Shown here: piece after piece, positions 37,408 to 45,998 of the stretch
Layout: the number at the start of each line of letters is the position of its first letter
Position numbering within the stretch: the first letter of the stretch is position 1
Source: CAYMUR01 sp964393615
Lineage (GTDB): Bacteria; Planctomycetota; Planctomycetia; Pirellulales; Pirellulaceae
Length of the DNA stretch: 56,492 nt
Direction: 5' to 3'
Assembly (NCBI GenBank): GCA_964393615.1
Contig: CAYMUR010000025.1
Location: 1-56,492 of the forward strand
Position numbers and translations under genes: made by a program
Notes under the pieces: model-generated
Seen by the model: only the letters and a program-made list of their open reading frames with translations
Told to the model about the DNA's origin: nothing
The model's database searches: none

Positions 37408-38934
37408 ATGGAAATGCTTTGGAACCTGTTTATTGAACCACTCACGGCGGTTCATTTCCAAAAAGCACTGATCGGTGCAACGTTATCAGCCGTTGCCTGT
37501 GGTGTCATGGGAGTGTTTATCGTCTTGCGGCGGATGGCCTTTCTGGGAGACGCTTTATCGCATGCCATGTTGGCGGGAGTCACCGCTGGCTATTTATTCA
37601 TGCAAGTGGTATTTGGCGCAGAAGCGCATGCCGCTGCAATGATCGTCGGTGCACTGTTTGCCGGCCTGGCAACTGTCAGTGCGATAAGTTTCGTATCCCA
37701 GATTTCAAGAATCAAAGAAGATACAGCCATCGGCATCATGTATACCGGCATGTTCGCATTGGGCGGTATTCTGGCCTCGATGTTCAGTCATCGGATCCAT
37801 ATCCATTTGTATGACTTCATCGTAGGTATGGTGCTGGCAGTCGAAGATGGTCACCTCTGGATGATTGCCTGGGTATGTATGTTTGTGCTAAGCGTAGTGA
37901 TTCTTTTTATACGTCATTTGCTCATCAGTACCTTTGACCCGATTATGGCCGCTTCGATTGGTATTCCCGTAGTGGGCATGCACTATCTGATTACAGCCTG
38001 TACGTCCTTAGTCGTCGTCAGCGCAGTACCAGTGGTTGGCGTGGTACTCGTCGTTGGACTCTTGATTACACCTGCAGCAACGGCTTATTTATTGAGCGAT
38101 CGCTTACGTTCCATGTTAATCCTGTCACCGACCTTTGGTTTGACCACTGTAACCGGCGGCCTCTATCTTTCCACCTGGATCGGCAGTGTTTCCACAGGAC
38201 CAATGATGGTAGTGCTAGGGACATTGCAATTCCTTATTGTACTCTGCGTGGCTCCGCGTTATGGACTAATTGCCAACGTCTGGCGACGTTGGCAATTAGT
38301 TCCTCAACAGTTGATCGAAGACATTGTTGGAGCAATTCGTCGCGATGGCCGGCCCACCGTACCACTAAACACAATCATCTCAACAGTCCATGCCGCGCCA
38401 AATCACGTGCGTCAAGCAGTCCGTTCTTTAAAACGACGCAGCCTGCTGGAAGAAACCGTACAAGGCCTGACGCTAACGGAGCTAGGCCAACGCGAAGCAC
38501 GACGGTTGTTGCGGGCACATCGGCTCTGGGAATCCTATTTGCAACACGTCGGCGCTCCCAACGAAGACCTGCATTCTGAAGCACATCGTCTGGAACACCT
38601 GCATGATGAGCAGACCGTCGACTACCTGGACGACAAGCTGGGACATCCCTTGCGGGACCCTCATGGATCAGCGATCCCCGAGGACTTTGTCCATCTTGTC
38701 CCCGGCAAACAAATTCGTGCAAGCTTGCTCCGCAAAGGACACCGTGCCACGGTCACACAAATGGAGCACACCGCCAATACTTCGCCTCTCAAAATTGGAA
38801 TGACTATCACGGCCGGTGAGCGAGAGGACAACGAATCACGTTGGACGTTTTTCTTACCAAGTGGTCATGCCATCCAATTGGACCATGACGCGGCTGATTC
38901 TGTCATCGTTCGCCTCGAATACGACGACAACTGA
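37408..38934 (+). CDS. Metal ABC permease fused to a DtxR-like metalloregulator
   Basis: The ATG at 37408, just after the ATPase stop, gives 508 residues; an earlier in-frame ATG inside the ATPase gene is rejected. Residues 1-283 are an ABC-3 permease with about 8-9 membrane helices and the motif RRMAFLGDALSHAMLAG. Residues 300-508 are DtxR-like: a winged helix (about 305-360, with PNHVRQAVRSLKRR), a dimerisation helix pair, and an SH3/FeoA-like tail (about 430-508). The DtxR metal ligands are present: His371 and Glu375 (HRLWE), His389, His393, Glu396 and His397 (LHSEAHRLEH), with His for the DtxR Cys102. So a metal-binding sensor hangs from the permease on the cytoplasmic side. It may gate transport or bind DNA; both are inference. 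Such fusions are known in planctomycetes but poorly characterised. Confidence 0.9.
   Translation: MEMLWNLFIEPLTAVHFQKALIGATLSAVACGVMGVFIVLRRMAFLGDALSHAMLAGVTAGYLFMQVVFGAEAHAAAMIVGALFAGLATVSAISFVSQISRIKEDTAIGIMYTGMFALGGILASMFSHRIHIHLYDFIVGMVLAVEDGHLWMIAWVCMFVLSVVILFIRHLLISTFDPIMAASIGIPVVGMHYLITACTSLVVVSAVPVVGVVLVVGLLITPAATAYLLSDRLRSMLILSPTFGLTTVTGGLYLSTWIGSVSTGPMMVVLGTLQFLIVLCVAPRYGLIANVWRRWQLVPQQLIEDIVGAIRRDGRPTVPLNTIISTVHAAPNHVRQAVRSLKRRSLLEETVQGLTLTELGQREARRLLRAHRLWESYLQHVGAPNEDLHSEAHRLEHLHDEQTVDYLDDKLGHPLRDPHGSAIPEDFVHLVPGKQIRASLLRKGHRATVTQMEHTANTSPLKIGMTITAGEREDNESRWTFFLPSGHAIQLDHDAADSVIVRLEYDDN
38265..38300. repeat. 16-bp perfect inverted repeat at the permease/DtxR junction
   Basis: ACTAATTGCCAACGTC (38265-38280) is followed by the loop TGGC and by its exact reverse complement (38285-38300). 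It encodes residues about 286-298 (GLIANVWRRWQLV), directly after the last membrane helix and before the regulator domain. No T-tract follows, so it is not a standard terminator. A possible binding site, a pausing structure or a replication-copy origin are open options. Confidence 0.95.
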
Positions 38935-39150
38935 ATCTGAAAAAACTTCCTAAGCAGTTCCGGAATCAAGAAATACAGAGGTCGATTTGTAAGCCAACCG
39001 GTGGTACAATGTCGATGTGATCTGGATTGGGACCGACGTCCCGACCAGCGTGCTGGCCATGCTTTCACAAACAGTTATGCTATTCATATTTTACAAATTA
39101 GCTCCGGACGGTGGTCCCGAGCTACCATATGTTTTACGGGTGGCCTCAGC

Positions 39151-40779
39151 GTGAAACTGCTTCGAGAGTTGATGCGTTTGCAACATGCGCGAGGATTTCT
39201 CGACGACGATAGCTTGCGGGAAATCGCTCAGCAAAACCAAGTCCCTCTCTATCGAGTGGAGGGACTGGTCGGTTTCTATCCGTCCTTTCGACGGAGTCCC
39301 CCCTGTCCTGTAAGCATCGACGTGTGCCGGGATGTGTCTTGTGCTTTGGCTGATGGTGCTGAACATCTGGAACGACTTCGTGAACAAGTCGGTTACCGTG
39401 AGGATATCGAAATTCGAGAGGTTTCTTGCCTGGGACGATGTGATTCCGCTCCGGCGGCAACGATTGGCGACATACCGCTCGCCCCGTGTACGTTGGCGGA
39501 TAGTGAACGTTTCATGCAATTTGTGGACGAGCCGAACTGCTTAATGTCGACAGCCACAACACCAGGCCATCGCAGTTGGAAATGTGACCCCTATCCAGAC
39601 CAAGGTGATCACTACTCAACGTTAACTGGCCTCGTCGCTGATCGTAAACAGCTTGCAACCACCTGTATTGCTCGCCTACAGGAAAGCGGACTATCAGGCA
39701 TGGGTGGCGCAGGATTTCCGACGGGACGCAAATGGGACCTAGTTCGTCAAACGGAGGACGATACGAAATACGTTATCTGTAACGCCGATGAAAGTGAACC
39801 CGGTACTTTCAAGGACCGGGTCATACTGGAACAACTCCCTCATCTAGTCATCGAAGGAATGCTGTTAGCCGGATTGACGATCGGAGCGCAACAGGGGATC
39901 GTCTACTTGCGACATGAATATTCTCGCGAGCGAATCTTACTGGAACAGGAAATCGCCCGCGCACGAAAAATCGGCATGTTAGGTGCAGACGCTGCAGGTT
40001 CTGGCCAACCATTCGATATTGAAATCTTTGTCTCACCAGGCGGTTATATCTTGGGTGAAGAAACAGCACTGCTGGAAGCGTTGGAAGACAAACGAGGTGA
40101 ACCCCGCAACAAGCCACCCTATCCCGGCACCCATGGACTGTGGGGAAAACCAACACTTATCAACAATGTGGAAACACTGGCATTGGCAACTGCCATCATT
40201 CATTTTGGCAACGCCTGGTGGCAAGACCAGGGCCGTGACAATTTTTCCGGCCTTAAGTTCGTATCCATTTCCGGTGACATTGAGCATCCGGGTGTATACG
40301 AAATTCCGGTCGGTACTACCGTCTCTGCGTTAATTGACCTGGCCGGTGGAATGAAAGATTCCAGGCCGCTGAAAGCGTTCTTACCAGGCGGGGCCAGTTC
40401 AAATTTTCTGACCGCTTCCCACGTCAACACACCACTCGCCTTTGAAAGCATGAAACGTGCAGGAAGCATGCTGGGAACCGGCGCGGTAATCGTGATTAAC
40501 GAAGAGAGAGATTTGTTCGCATTAGCTACCAACATTGTCCGATTTTTCCGCAATGAATCGTGTGGCAAGTGCGTTCCTTGTCGAACAGGCAGCGAAAAAG
40601 CTGTGCAATTGTTGGAGGAAGTAATCCAAGGAATCTCTCCCCCTGATGAGTTAGCCGTGTTGACGGAACTGGGTGATACGCTGGAGCAAACTTCCATTTG
40701 CGGACTCGGACAAGTCGCCCTGAACCCAATCCTTTCCATGATGAAACATTTCTCCGAAGAAATTCCGATTCACCAATGA
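39151..40779 (+). CDS. NAD-dependent formate dehydrogenase, fused NuoE-NuoF-type subunit (FdsG-FdsB-like)
   Basis: With the GTG at 39151 the protein has about 542 residues. The N-terminal part is NuoE-like: a helical bundle (LLRELMRLQHARGFLDD) then a thioredoxin-fold [2Fe-2S] site with C-x4-C (CRDVSC) and C-x3-C (CLGRC). The rest is NuoF-like: GMGGAGFPTGRKW and NADESEPGTFKDR for FMN and NADH, PPYPGTHGLWGKPTLINNVE, and a [4Fe-4S] site at ESCGKCVPCRTGSE with a distal Cys in SICGLGQ. It passes electrons from the molybdenum subunit to NAD. No separate NuoE/FdsG gene is visible, consistent with a fusion. The stop overlaps the start of the catalytic subunit by 4 bp. An ATG at 39001 adds an unrelated-looking leader. 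Confidence 0.87.
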   Translation: MKLLRELMRLQHARGFLDDDSLREIAQQNQVPLYRVEGLVGFYPSFRRSPPCPVSIDVCRDVSCALADGAEHLERLREQVGYREDIEIREVSCLGRCDSAPAATIGDIPLAPCTLADSERFMQFVDEPNCLMSTATTPGHRSWKCDPYPDQGDHYSTLTGLVADRKQLATTCIARLQESGLSGMGGAGFPTGRKWDLVRQTEDDTKYVICNADESEPGTFKDRVILEQLPHLVIEGMLLAGLTIGAQQGIVYLRHEYSRERILLEQEIARARKIGMLGADAAGSGQPFDIEIFVSPGGYILGEETALLEALEDKRGEPRNKPPYPGTHGLWGKPTLINNVETLALATAIIHFGNAWWQDQGRDNFSGLKFVSISGDIEHPGVYEIPVGTTVSALIDLAGGMKDSRPLKAFLPGGASSNFLTASHVNTPLAFESMKRAGSMLGTGAVIVINEERDLFALATNIVRFFRNESCGKCVPCRTGSEKAVQLLEEVIQGISPPDELAVLTELGDTLEQTSICGLGQVALNPILSMMKHFSEEIPIHQ

Positions 40780-43631
40780 GCGAGTCCATCACCCTCCAGA
40801 TAGACGAACGCCAGATCACGGTACCCACAGGGACGACCATCTGGGAAGCCGCCAAGGAAATGGGTATCGACATACCTGCCATCTGCCACACTCCAGGGTT
40901 AAACCCGGTGGGCGTGTGTCGCATGTGTGTGGTTGATGTCGGCGAGCGGGTTTTAGCCGCATCCTGCGTGCGAGCCTGTGAAGCCGGTATGCAGGTAACT
41001 ACAAGTTCCAGTCACGTGACGCGCCACCGTCGAATGCTGACAGCCCTATTATTGGCCGACCACCCAGTCCCTTGCGCCAAGGAACAATCCACCGCAAACT
41101 GTGAATTAGAACAACTCGGACGAAATTACGGGTTGCTATCTTCTTCTGCAGAATCAACAACCAGTAAAGTAAGCTCGCTGTCTAAACGCTTCAAGCCACT
41201 GGTTTCTGCAGAGACACCTACGACCAATTATGACACTTCATCTCCCGTAATTGCAGTCGACCACCAGGCTTGTATTCTTTGCGACCGATGTATCCGAGCT
41301 TGTGACGATGTGCAATCCAATGAAGTCATTGGCCGCACGAACAAAGGATTTGGTACACGCATTGCATTTGATTTAAACAATCCCATGGGTAAAAGCACTT
41401 GCGTATCGTGCGGCGAATGCGTCAGTTCCTGTCCAACTGGCGCGTTGAGCAACAAGCCAATTACCTTGCCGATCGTCGCCACAGACAACCATAAATCCGT
41501 CGACAGCGTTTGCCCTTACTGTGGTGTTGGCTGTGCCGTAACCTTCCACGCCAAAGATAGCCAGGTTGTTTATGCCGACGGTCGGAAAAGTCCCGTCAAT
41601 CACGGTAGGTTATGTGTAAAAGGGAGATATGGCTGGGACTATACCACCCACGTCCAACGCCTCACTCAGCCCCTAATACGCCGCGATGCCTTCTACCCAA
41701 AACGCGCCTTATCTGCCGAAGTTCAAAGTTCATCCTCTTCCCAGAAGCGCCGGCCTGGCGGTGTCGTTGACTATGCCGAAGTGATGCCGGCTTTTCGTGA
41801 AGCGACATGGGAAGAAGTACTGGACATGATCGGCAAGCGTTTTGGCGGTATTCAAAAACAACACGGTCATTCGACGTTGGCAGGTTTCGGCTCGGCGAAA
41901 TGCTCGAATGAAGAAGCGTATCTGTTTCAAAAACTGGTTCGTGCCGGTTTTGGCACAAACAATGTCGATCACTGCACACGGTTGTGTCACGCATCGTCCG
42001 TTGCTGCCTTGATGGAAACCATCGGATCGGGCGCCGTCACAAATGTATTTGCGGATGTGGCCCGTGCCGATCTGGCTTTGATCGCTGGTTCAAACACAAC
42101 AGCCAACCATCCGGTCGCGGCAACGTTTATAAAACAGGCAGCCAAACGAAATACGAAACTGGTCGTTGTCGACGTCCGCCGACATCCTTTGGCTGAATTC
42201 GCTGAACACTTTATACAACTAAGACCTGGCACTGATGTGGCGTTTTATAATGCTGTCATGCACGTTTTAATTCGTGATGATTTGCTGGATCATGAATTTA
42301 TAGAGCGGCGCACCACTGGATTTGAAGCATTGCGTGAACTAGTACTTCGTGATTATGCGCCACAGCAAGTGGCAGCAATCTGCGGCGTTTCCGCCGACCA
42401 AATCGATGTGGCTGCTCGTACCATCGGGCAGGCTGAAAGTATGATGGCATTTTGGGGAATGGGTATTGCTCAACACACAACAGGTACGGACAACGCACGT
42501 TGCTTGATTTCGCTGTGCCTGTTGACCGGAAATGTCGGACGGCCAGGCACTGGCCTGCACCCACTACGAGGACAGAACAACGTTCAAGGTGCGAGTGATG
42601 CTGGCCTGATTCCCATGGTATTTCCAGACTATCAATCGGTCAGTAACCAACAGAACCGCGAAAAATTTGAAAAGGCATGGGACCGAACATTAGACGACAA
42701 ACCCGGATTAACGGTTGTGGAAATCATGAAGGGGGCCTTGGACAAGACGATCCGTGGCATGTACATCCTGGGTGAGAATCCATTTATCTCCGACCCTAAT
42801 AGCAACAAAGTTCGGCAAGCCCTGGCAAGTCTTGATTTCCTGGTGGTGCAAGATATTTTCCTTACCGAAACAGCCGAATTCGCAGACGTAGTCCTCCCGG
42901 CAAGCAGCTACTTTGAAAAAACAGGGACTTATACCAATACCGATCGCCGTGTACAGCTAGGAAGACAAATTTTGGATCCACCGGGAGAAGCCCGCCAGGA
43001 TTGGCAAATCATTTGCGATATCGCCCGCCACGTAGGACTACCGATGGACTACAAATCCATTAGTGAAGTATTTGACGAGTTTGCATCGTTGACAAACAAT
43101 TATCAACAACTGACACACGACAATCTAGGCTTGACAGGCAAACTCTGGCCGTGCCCTGACCCAGAAGATGACGGAATTCAAATCCTGTTCAGCGAGCGAT
43201 TTCCTACCGATTCGGGTCGTGGAAAACTGGTCTCATGCGAATACCAACCCACCGAAGAACAGCCTGACACGGAGCACCCATTTATATTGAGTACCGGACG
43301 AGTCCTGGAACACTGGCACACGGGCAGCATGACGAGACGCAGCCAGGCATTGTCACACATCGAGCCAAATGCTTTTGCCGCGATGAACCCAAAAGATCTT
43401 GAAGAACTGGAAATCATGGACGGAGACTGGATCCAGGTGGGTAACCGTCGTGGCGAGATAGAGCTATCTGTCCGTTCAGACGCCAGCATTGAAACGGGAG
43501 TCGTATTCATACCCTTCCATTTTCGCGAAGCGGCGGCGAATATATTAACCAGTGATGCCCTGGATCCCGATGGTAAAATCCCCGGCTTCAAATTCTGTGC
43601 AGTACAAGTTTCTAAATCGTCGGCCAAATGA
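40776..43631 (+). CDS. fdsA: Formate dehydrogenase catalytic subunit, molybdopterin type (FdsA-like)
   Basis: The protein has 951 residues and starts at the ATG overlapping the upstream stop (ATGA). In order it has a [2Fe-2S] ferredoxin domain (AICHTPGLNPVGVCRMC), a His-Cys region, two [4Fe-4S] motifs (CILCDRCIRAC and CVSCGECVSSCPTG), the molybdopterin-associated [4Fe-4S] site (VCPYCGVGC), the Mo-bisMGD core and a C-terminal MGD-binding domain (LSTGRVLEHWHTGSMT). Cys404 in RLCHASSV occupies the position of selenocysteine in E. coli FdhF, so this is a Cys enzyme. In the His-Cys3 motif His96, Cys100 and Cys109 are present but the middle Cys is Glu103, so that cluster may be missing or altered. 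It oxidises formate to carbon dioxide and feeds the fused NuoE-NuoF subunit. Confidence 0.9.
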   Translation: MSESITLQIDERQITVPTGTTIWEAAKEMGIDIPAICHTPGLNPVGVCRMCVVDVGERVLAASCVRACEAGMQVTTSSSHVTRHRRMLTALLLADHPVPCAKEQSTANCELEQLGRNYGLLSSSAESTTSKVSSLSKRFKPLVSAETPTTNYDTSSPVIAVDHQACILCDRCIRACDDVQSNEVIGRTNKGFGTRIAFDLNNPMGKSTCVSCGECVSSCPTGALSNKPITLPIVATDNHKSVDSVCPYCGVGCAVTFHAKDSQVVYADGRKSPVNHGRLCVKGRYGWDYTTHVQRLTQPLIRRDAFYPKRALSAEVQSSSSSQKRRPGGVVDYAEVMPAFREATWEEVLDMIGKRFGGIQKQHGHSTLAGFGSAKCSNEEAYLFQKLVRAGFGTNNVDHCTRLCHASSVAALMETIGSGAVTNVFADVARADLALIAGSNTTANHPVAATFIKQAAKRNTKLVVVDVRRHPLAEFAEHFIQLRPGTDVAFYNAVMHVLIRDDLLDHEFIERRTTGFEALRELVLRDYAPQQVAAICGVSADQIDVAARTIGQAESMMAFWGMGIAQHTTGTDNARCLISLCLLTGNVGRPGTGLHPLRGQNNVQGASDAGLIPMVFPDYQSVSNQQNREKFEKAWDRTLDDKPGLTVVEIMKGALDKTIRGMYILGENPFISDPNSNKVRQALASLDFLVVQDIFLTETAEFADVVLPASSYFEKTGTYTNTDRRVQLGRQILDPPGEARQDWQIICDIARHVGLPMDYKSISEVFDEFASLTNNYQQLTHDNLGLTGKLWPCPDPEDDGIQILFSERFPTDSGRGKLVSCEYQPTEEQPDTEHPFILSTGRVLEHWHTGSMTRRSQALSHIEPNAFAAMNPKDLEELEIMDGDWIQVGNRRGEIELSVRSDASIETGVVFIPFHFREAAANILTSDALDPDGKIPGFKFCAVQVSKSSAK

Positions 43632-43673
43632 TACCGCATGCGCCTTCTACTGCTGGTATCGAACGCCAGCCAC

Positions 43674-45107
43674 TTAGTCCAGCAAGCCAAAACGTTTCAT
43701 CTTATTGTAGAGCGTGACCCGGCCAATACCAAGCTCCGTGGCCGTATCCTTACGACTATATTTATTACGACGCAGTGAATCTTCAACGATACGACATTCG
43801 AGGATATCCATCTGTTCACTTAATGTTTTTGGATTCTCATTCGTAGCTCGTACCACTGTTTCCGATGCATCTCCAATAGAACTGGGCAGGTCGTTTACGG
43901 TTAATTTTCCACGACGGCAATAAAGCACTGATCGGTGGACCACGTTTTTCAGTTCACGAATATTGCCTGGCCACGTGTATGACCGGATCGCTTGCATAAA
44001 AGAAGAATCCGTTTCACGTAAAATAATATTGTGGACCCGGCTGTAGTCTAACGCAAAACGGTAAGCCAGATACTCAATATCCCACGGCCGTTCCCGTAAT
44101 GGAGGAAGGTGAATATTAACAACGTTCAAACGGTAAAAAAGATCTGAGCGAAACTGGCCTGCTTCCACCAGGTCAGGCAATTCATCATTGGAGGCAACGA
44201 CCAACCTCGCCTCCGAGATCTTGGTTTCGTTACTACCAACGGGTTCGTATTCATTGGTCTCGATCACCCGCAGCAATTTTGCCTGCTGCTCCAGCGGTAG
44301 CACGTCGATTTCATCCAGCAACAGCGTACCGCGCCCTGCCACCGAAAATTTGCCTTCTTTGTTTCGATCCGCCCCCGTAAAAGCCCCTTTCACATATCCA
44401 AACAACTCGCTTTCTATCAAATCCCCAGGAATCGCACCGCAAGCCACGGTTGTAAAACGTTCGTCGTATCGAGGTGACAATTCGTGAATGATTTGGGCTA
44501 GGTGCGTTTTACCTGACCCTGTCTCTCCAGTGACCAGCATCGTCACATCATACCGAGCCGCCAATTCAAGTTCGTCCAACGTACGAAACATGTCTGGTGA
44601 AAAAGTCACGAGTGAATGCTGACCACCAATCAACGAACGATAGGACGTCGTCTTGACTAAACGCTCCAGCTGACCGGTCAAACCCTGACTATTCACCAAA
44701 GCCTGGCTGAGCTGGCCAGAAATCAAAGGCAGATCGACACACAGATCCACCGATTTTTCAAAACATCGCAGCATTTTGGAAGAGCATTCCGCATCGACGA
44801 GCGCATAGATCGGAGCTAGTTCGACCGCTTGTGTCAGTTCTGTCACGAAACGATTAAGAGACATTTTTCCGAAGGCGCTGGGATTCATATGCACCAGTAC
44901 CGCCCGATGGGTCGTCGACTTAAGGTGCATTTTCAACGAATCCATGGTTTCACATTGGACTAAATAATAGGAACTGCCTAGTTCAGAGGCCAAGTCACGG
45001 CGCAACATAGGGTCACAGCCAAGCAGAAGTAGGGCATGTTTTTCGTGGGAAACCATACCCTCGTTCACGGTGAAATGAGTATCTACCGAATCTATTGCGT
45101 GTGCCAT
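43674..45107 (-). CDS. Sigma-54-dependent transcriptional activator with degenerate receiver
   Basis: The protein has 477 residues. An N-terminal receiver-like domain (about 22-140) lacks the phosphoacceptor: the residue expected to be Asp in the third strand is His73 (LVHMNPS). The AAA+ domain has Walker A GETGSGKT (194-201), the sigma-54 loop GAFTGA (241-246), Walker B LLLDEIDV, and the Arg-containing FRSDLFYRLNVVNIHLPPLR. A Fis-type helix-turn-helix closes the protein (KDTATELGIGRVTLYNKMKR). It activates sigma-54 promoters without phosphorylation, perhaps through ligand or protein contacts. It converges with the formate dehydrogenase genes with only 42 bp between stops. That makes them candidate targets, although I found no good -24/-12 site before them. 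An ATG 17 codons inside is an alternative start. Confidence 0.88.
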   Translation of the reverse strand: MAHAIDSVDTHFTVNEGMVSHEKHALLLLGCDPMLRRDLASELGSSYYLVQCETMDSLKMHLKSTTHRAVLVHMNPSAFGKMSLNRFVTELTQAVELAPIYALVDAECSSKMLRCFEKSVDLCVDLPLISGQLSQALVNSQGLTGQLERLVKTTSYRSLIGGQHSLVTFSPDMFRTLDELELAARYDVTMLVTGETGSGKTHLAQIIHELSPRYDERFTTVACGAIPGDLIESELFGYVKGAFTGADRNKEGKFSVAGRGTLLLDEIDVLPLEQQAKLLRVIETNEYEPVGSNETKISEARLVVASNDELPDLVEAGQFRSDLFYRLNVVNIHLPPLRERPWDIEYLAYRFALDYSRVHNIILRETDSSFMQAIRSYTWPGNIRELKNVVHRSVLYCRRGKLTVNDLPSSIGDASETVVRATNENPKTLSEQMDILECRIVEDSLRRNKYSRKDTATELGIGRVTLYNKMKRFGLLD

Positions 45108-45163
45108 GATGAGTCATCCGTAGTCAATTGCTACTGTTTCAATTAATGATTACTGCTACCCAA

Positions 45164-45412
45164 TCAGTGTTTACTAGCCAAAATAAGCGTGCCCACTCCG
45201 TCACTCGCATGCAGGGAGATCGTCAAAAACGCTCCCAGAGCAACGCAGGCGCAGAATAGCCTCTTGTTCTTCCAATTTGCGGACCAATCAACCAGACAAA
45301 TCCTGCGGAGAAACTGTGTCCGTGTCAACGACGAACATTTTCCACACTTACCTACTGCCAACACCACACTTCCCAGACTGTCGGTGGTGGATAGTCGAGA
45401 AATAATTACCAT
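45164..45412 (-). CDS. Possible small membrane protein
   Basis: This 82-residue frame has a hydrophobic C-terminal segment (RLFCACVALGAFLTISLHAS) that could span the membrane. It lies 56 bp upstream of the sigma-54 activator on the same strand. I recognise no family, and it could be chance. It is the only plausible small gene in the 891-bp region 45108-45998; the rest is described in the inverted-repeat entry and otherwise empty. Confidence 0.2.
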   Translation of the reverse strand: MVIISRLSTTDSLGSVVLAVGKCGKCSSLTRTQFLRRICLVDWSANWKNKRLFCACVALGAFLTISLHASDGVGTLILASKH

Positions 45413-45668
45413 ATTTATTACCCAATGTTATCCGGTCAAAATCATTCATCACTCACTATATCAATATCAAAAAGGGAATTCTGGCAGCGGTATAGAACAC
45501 AGAGACAACGACGGAGTGACATCAACCAAAGCTCGGATCGATCGTCTGTCAGGGCAGCCCAGACAAACACTCCTATTGAACAGGAATCCGATGAACGCTC
45601 TAGTTCATAGACACTTCGAGGTCCGGGTGAAAACCTCCGTCAAAACTGGATGTCGCGAGAATCGTTAC

Positions 45669-45699
45669 TGACCAGGCATTTTCGGCTCACGCCTGGTCA
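45669..45699. repeat. 9-bp perfect inverted repeat in the region before the PfkB kinase gene
   Basis: TGACCAGGC (45669-45677) and GCCTGGTCA (45691-45699) pair perfectly around a 13-nt loop. No run of T follows, so terminator activity is doubtful; a protein-binding site is possible. The sequence after it to 45998 is AT-rich and probably contains the promoter of the kinase gene, but I could not fix a -35/-10 pair. Confidence 0.6.
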
Positions 45700-45998
45700 A
45701 CTTTCTAAAACTAAAAGCCCTTCTCACAACTTGCAGAAACTGATGCACCCTGTGAGAATTGCAAAGATATGTAATAGACATGTATCGCATTCAGTATCTT
45801 TGTTTTAATAAATTTAACAATCGATGTCAACAAATTAAAACCGAATAGTCCAAAAGTTTTCTAAATGTTAAAACTATGAAACGAAACCACTTCCAACAAC
45901 GTGCCTCCGTAATTCATACTGAAATTTCTATTCAACAATTTTTCTCGGAAAAGCCACCATCTTTCTGCGAAAACATAACCTGATAAGGCAGATGCGCT

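Noticed and set aside
39035..39080. Possible sigma-54 promoter (TGGC-x-GC-like) before the formate dehydrogenase genes
   Set aside because: The spacing and the TTGC box do not fit the -24/-12 consensus.
39001..39150. ATG-started leader of the NuoE-NuoF fusion
   Set aside because: The 50 residues have no NuoE similarity; the GTG at 39151 begins the conserved helical bundle.
45669..45720. Hairpin as a rho-independent terminator
   Set aside because: The stem is good but no T-tract follows on either strand, and the adjacent genes do not end there.
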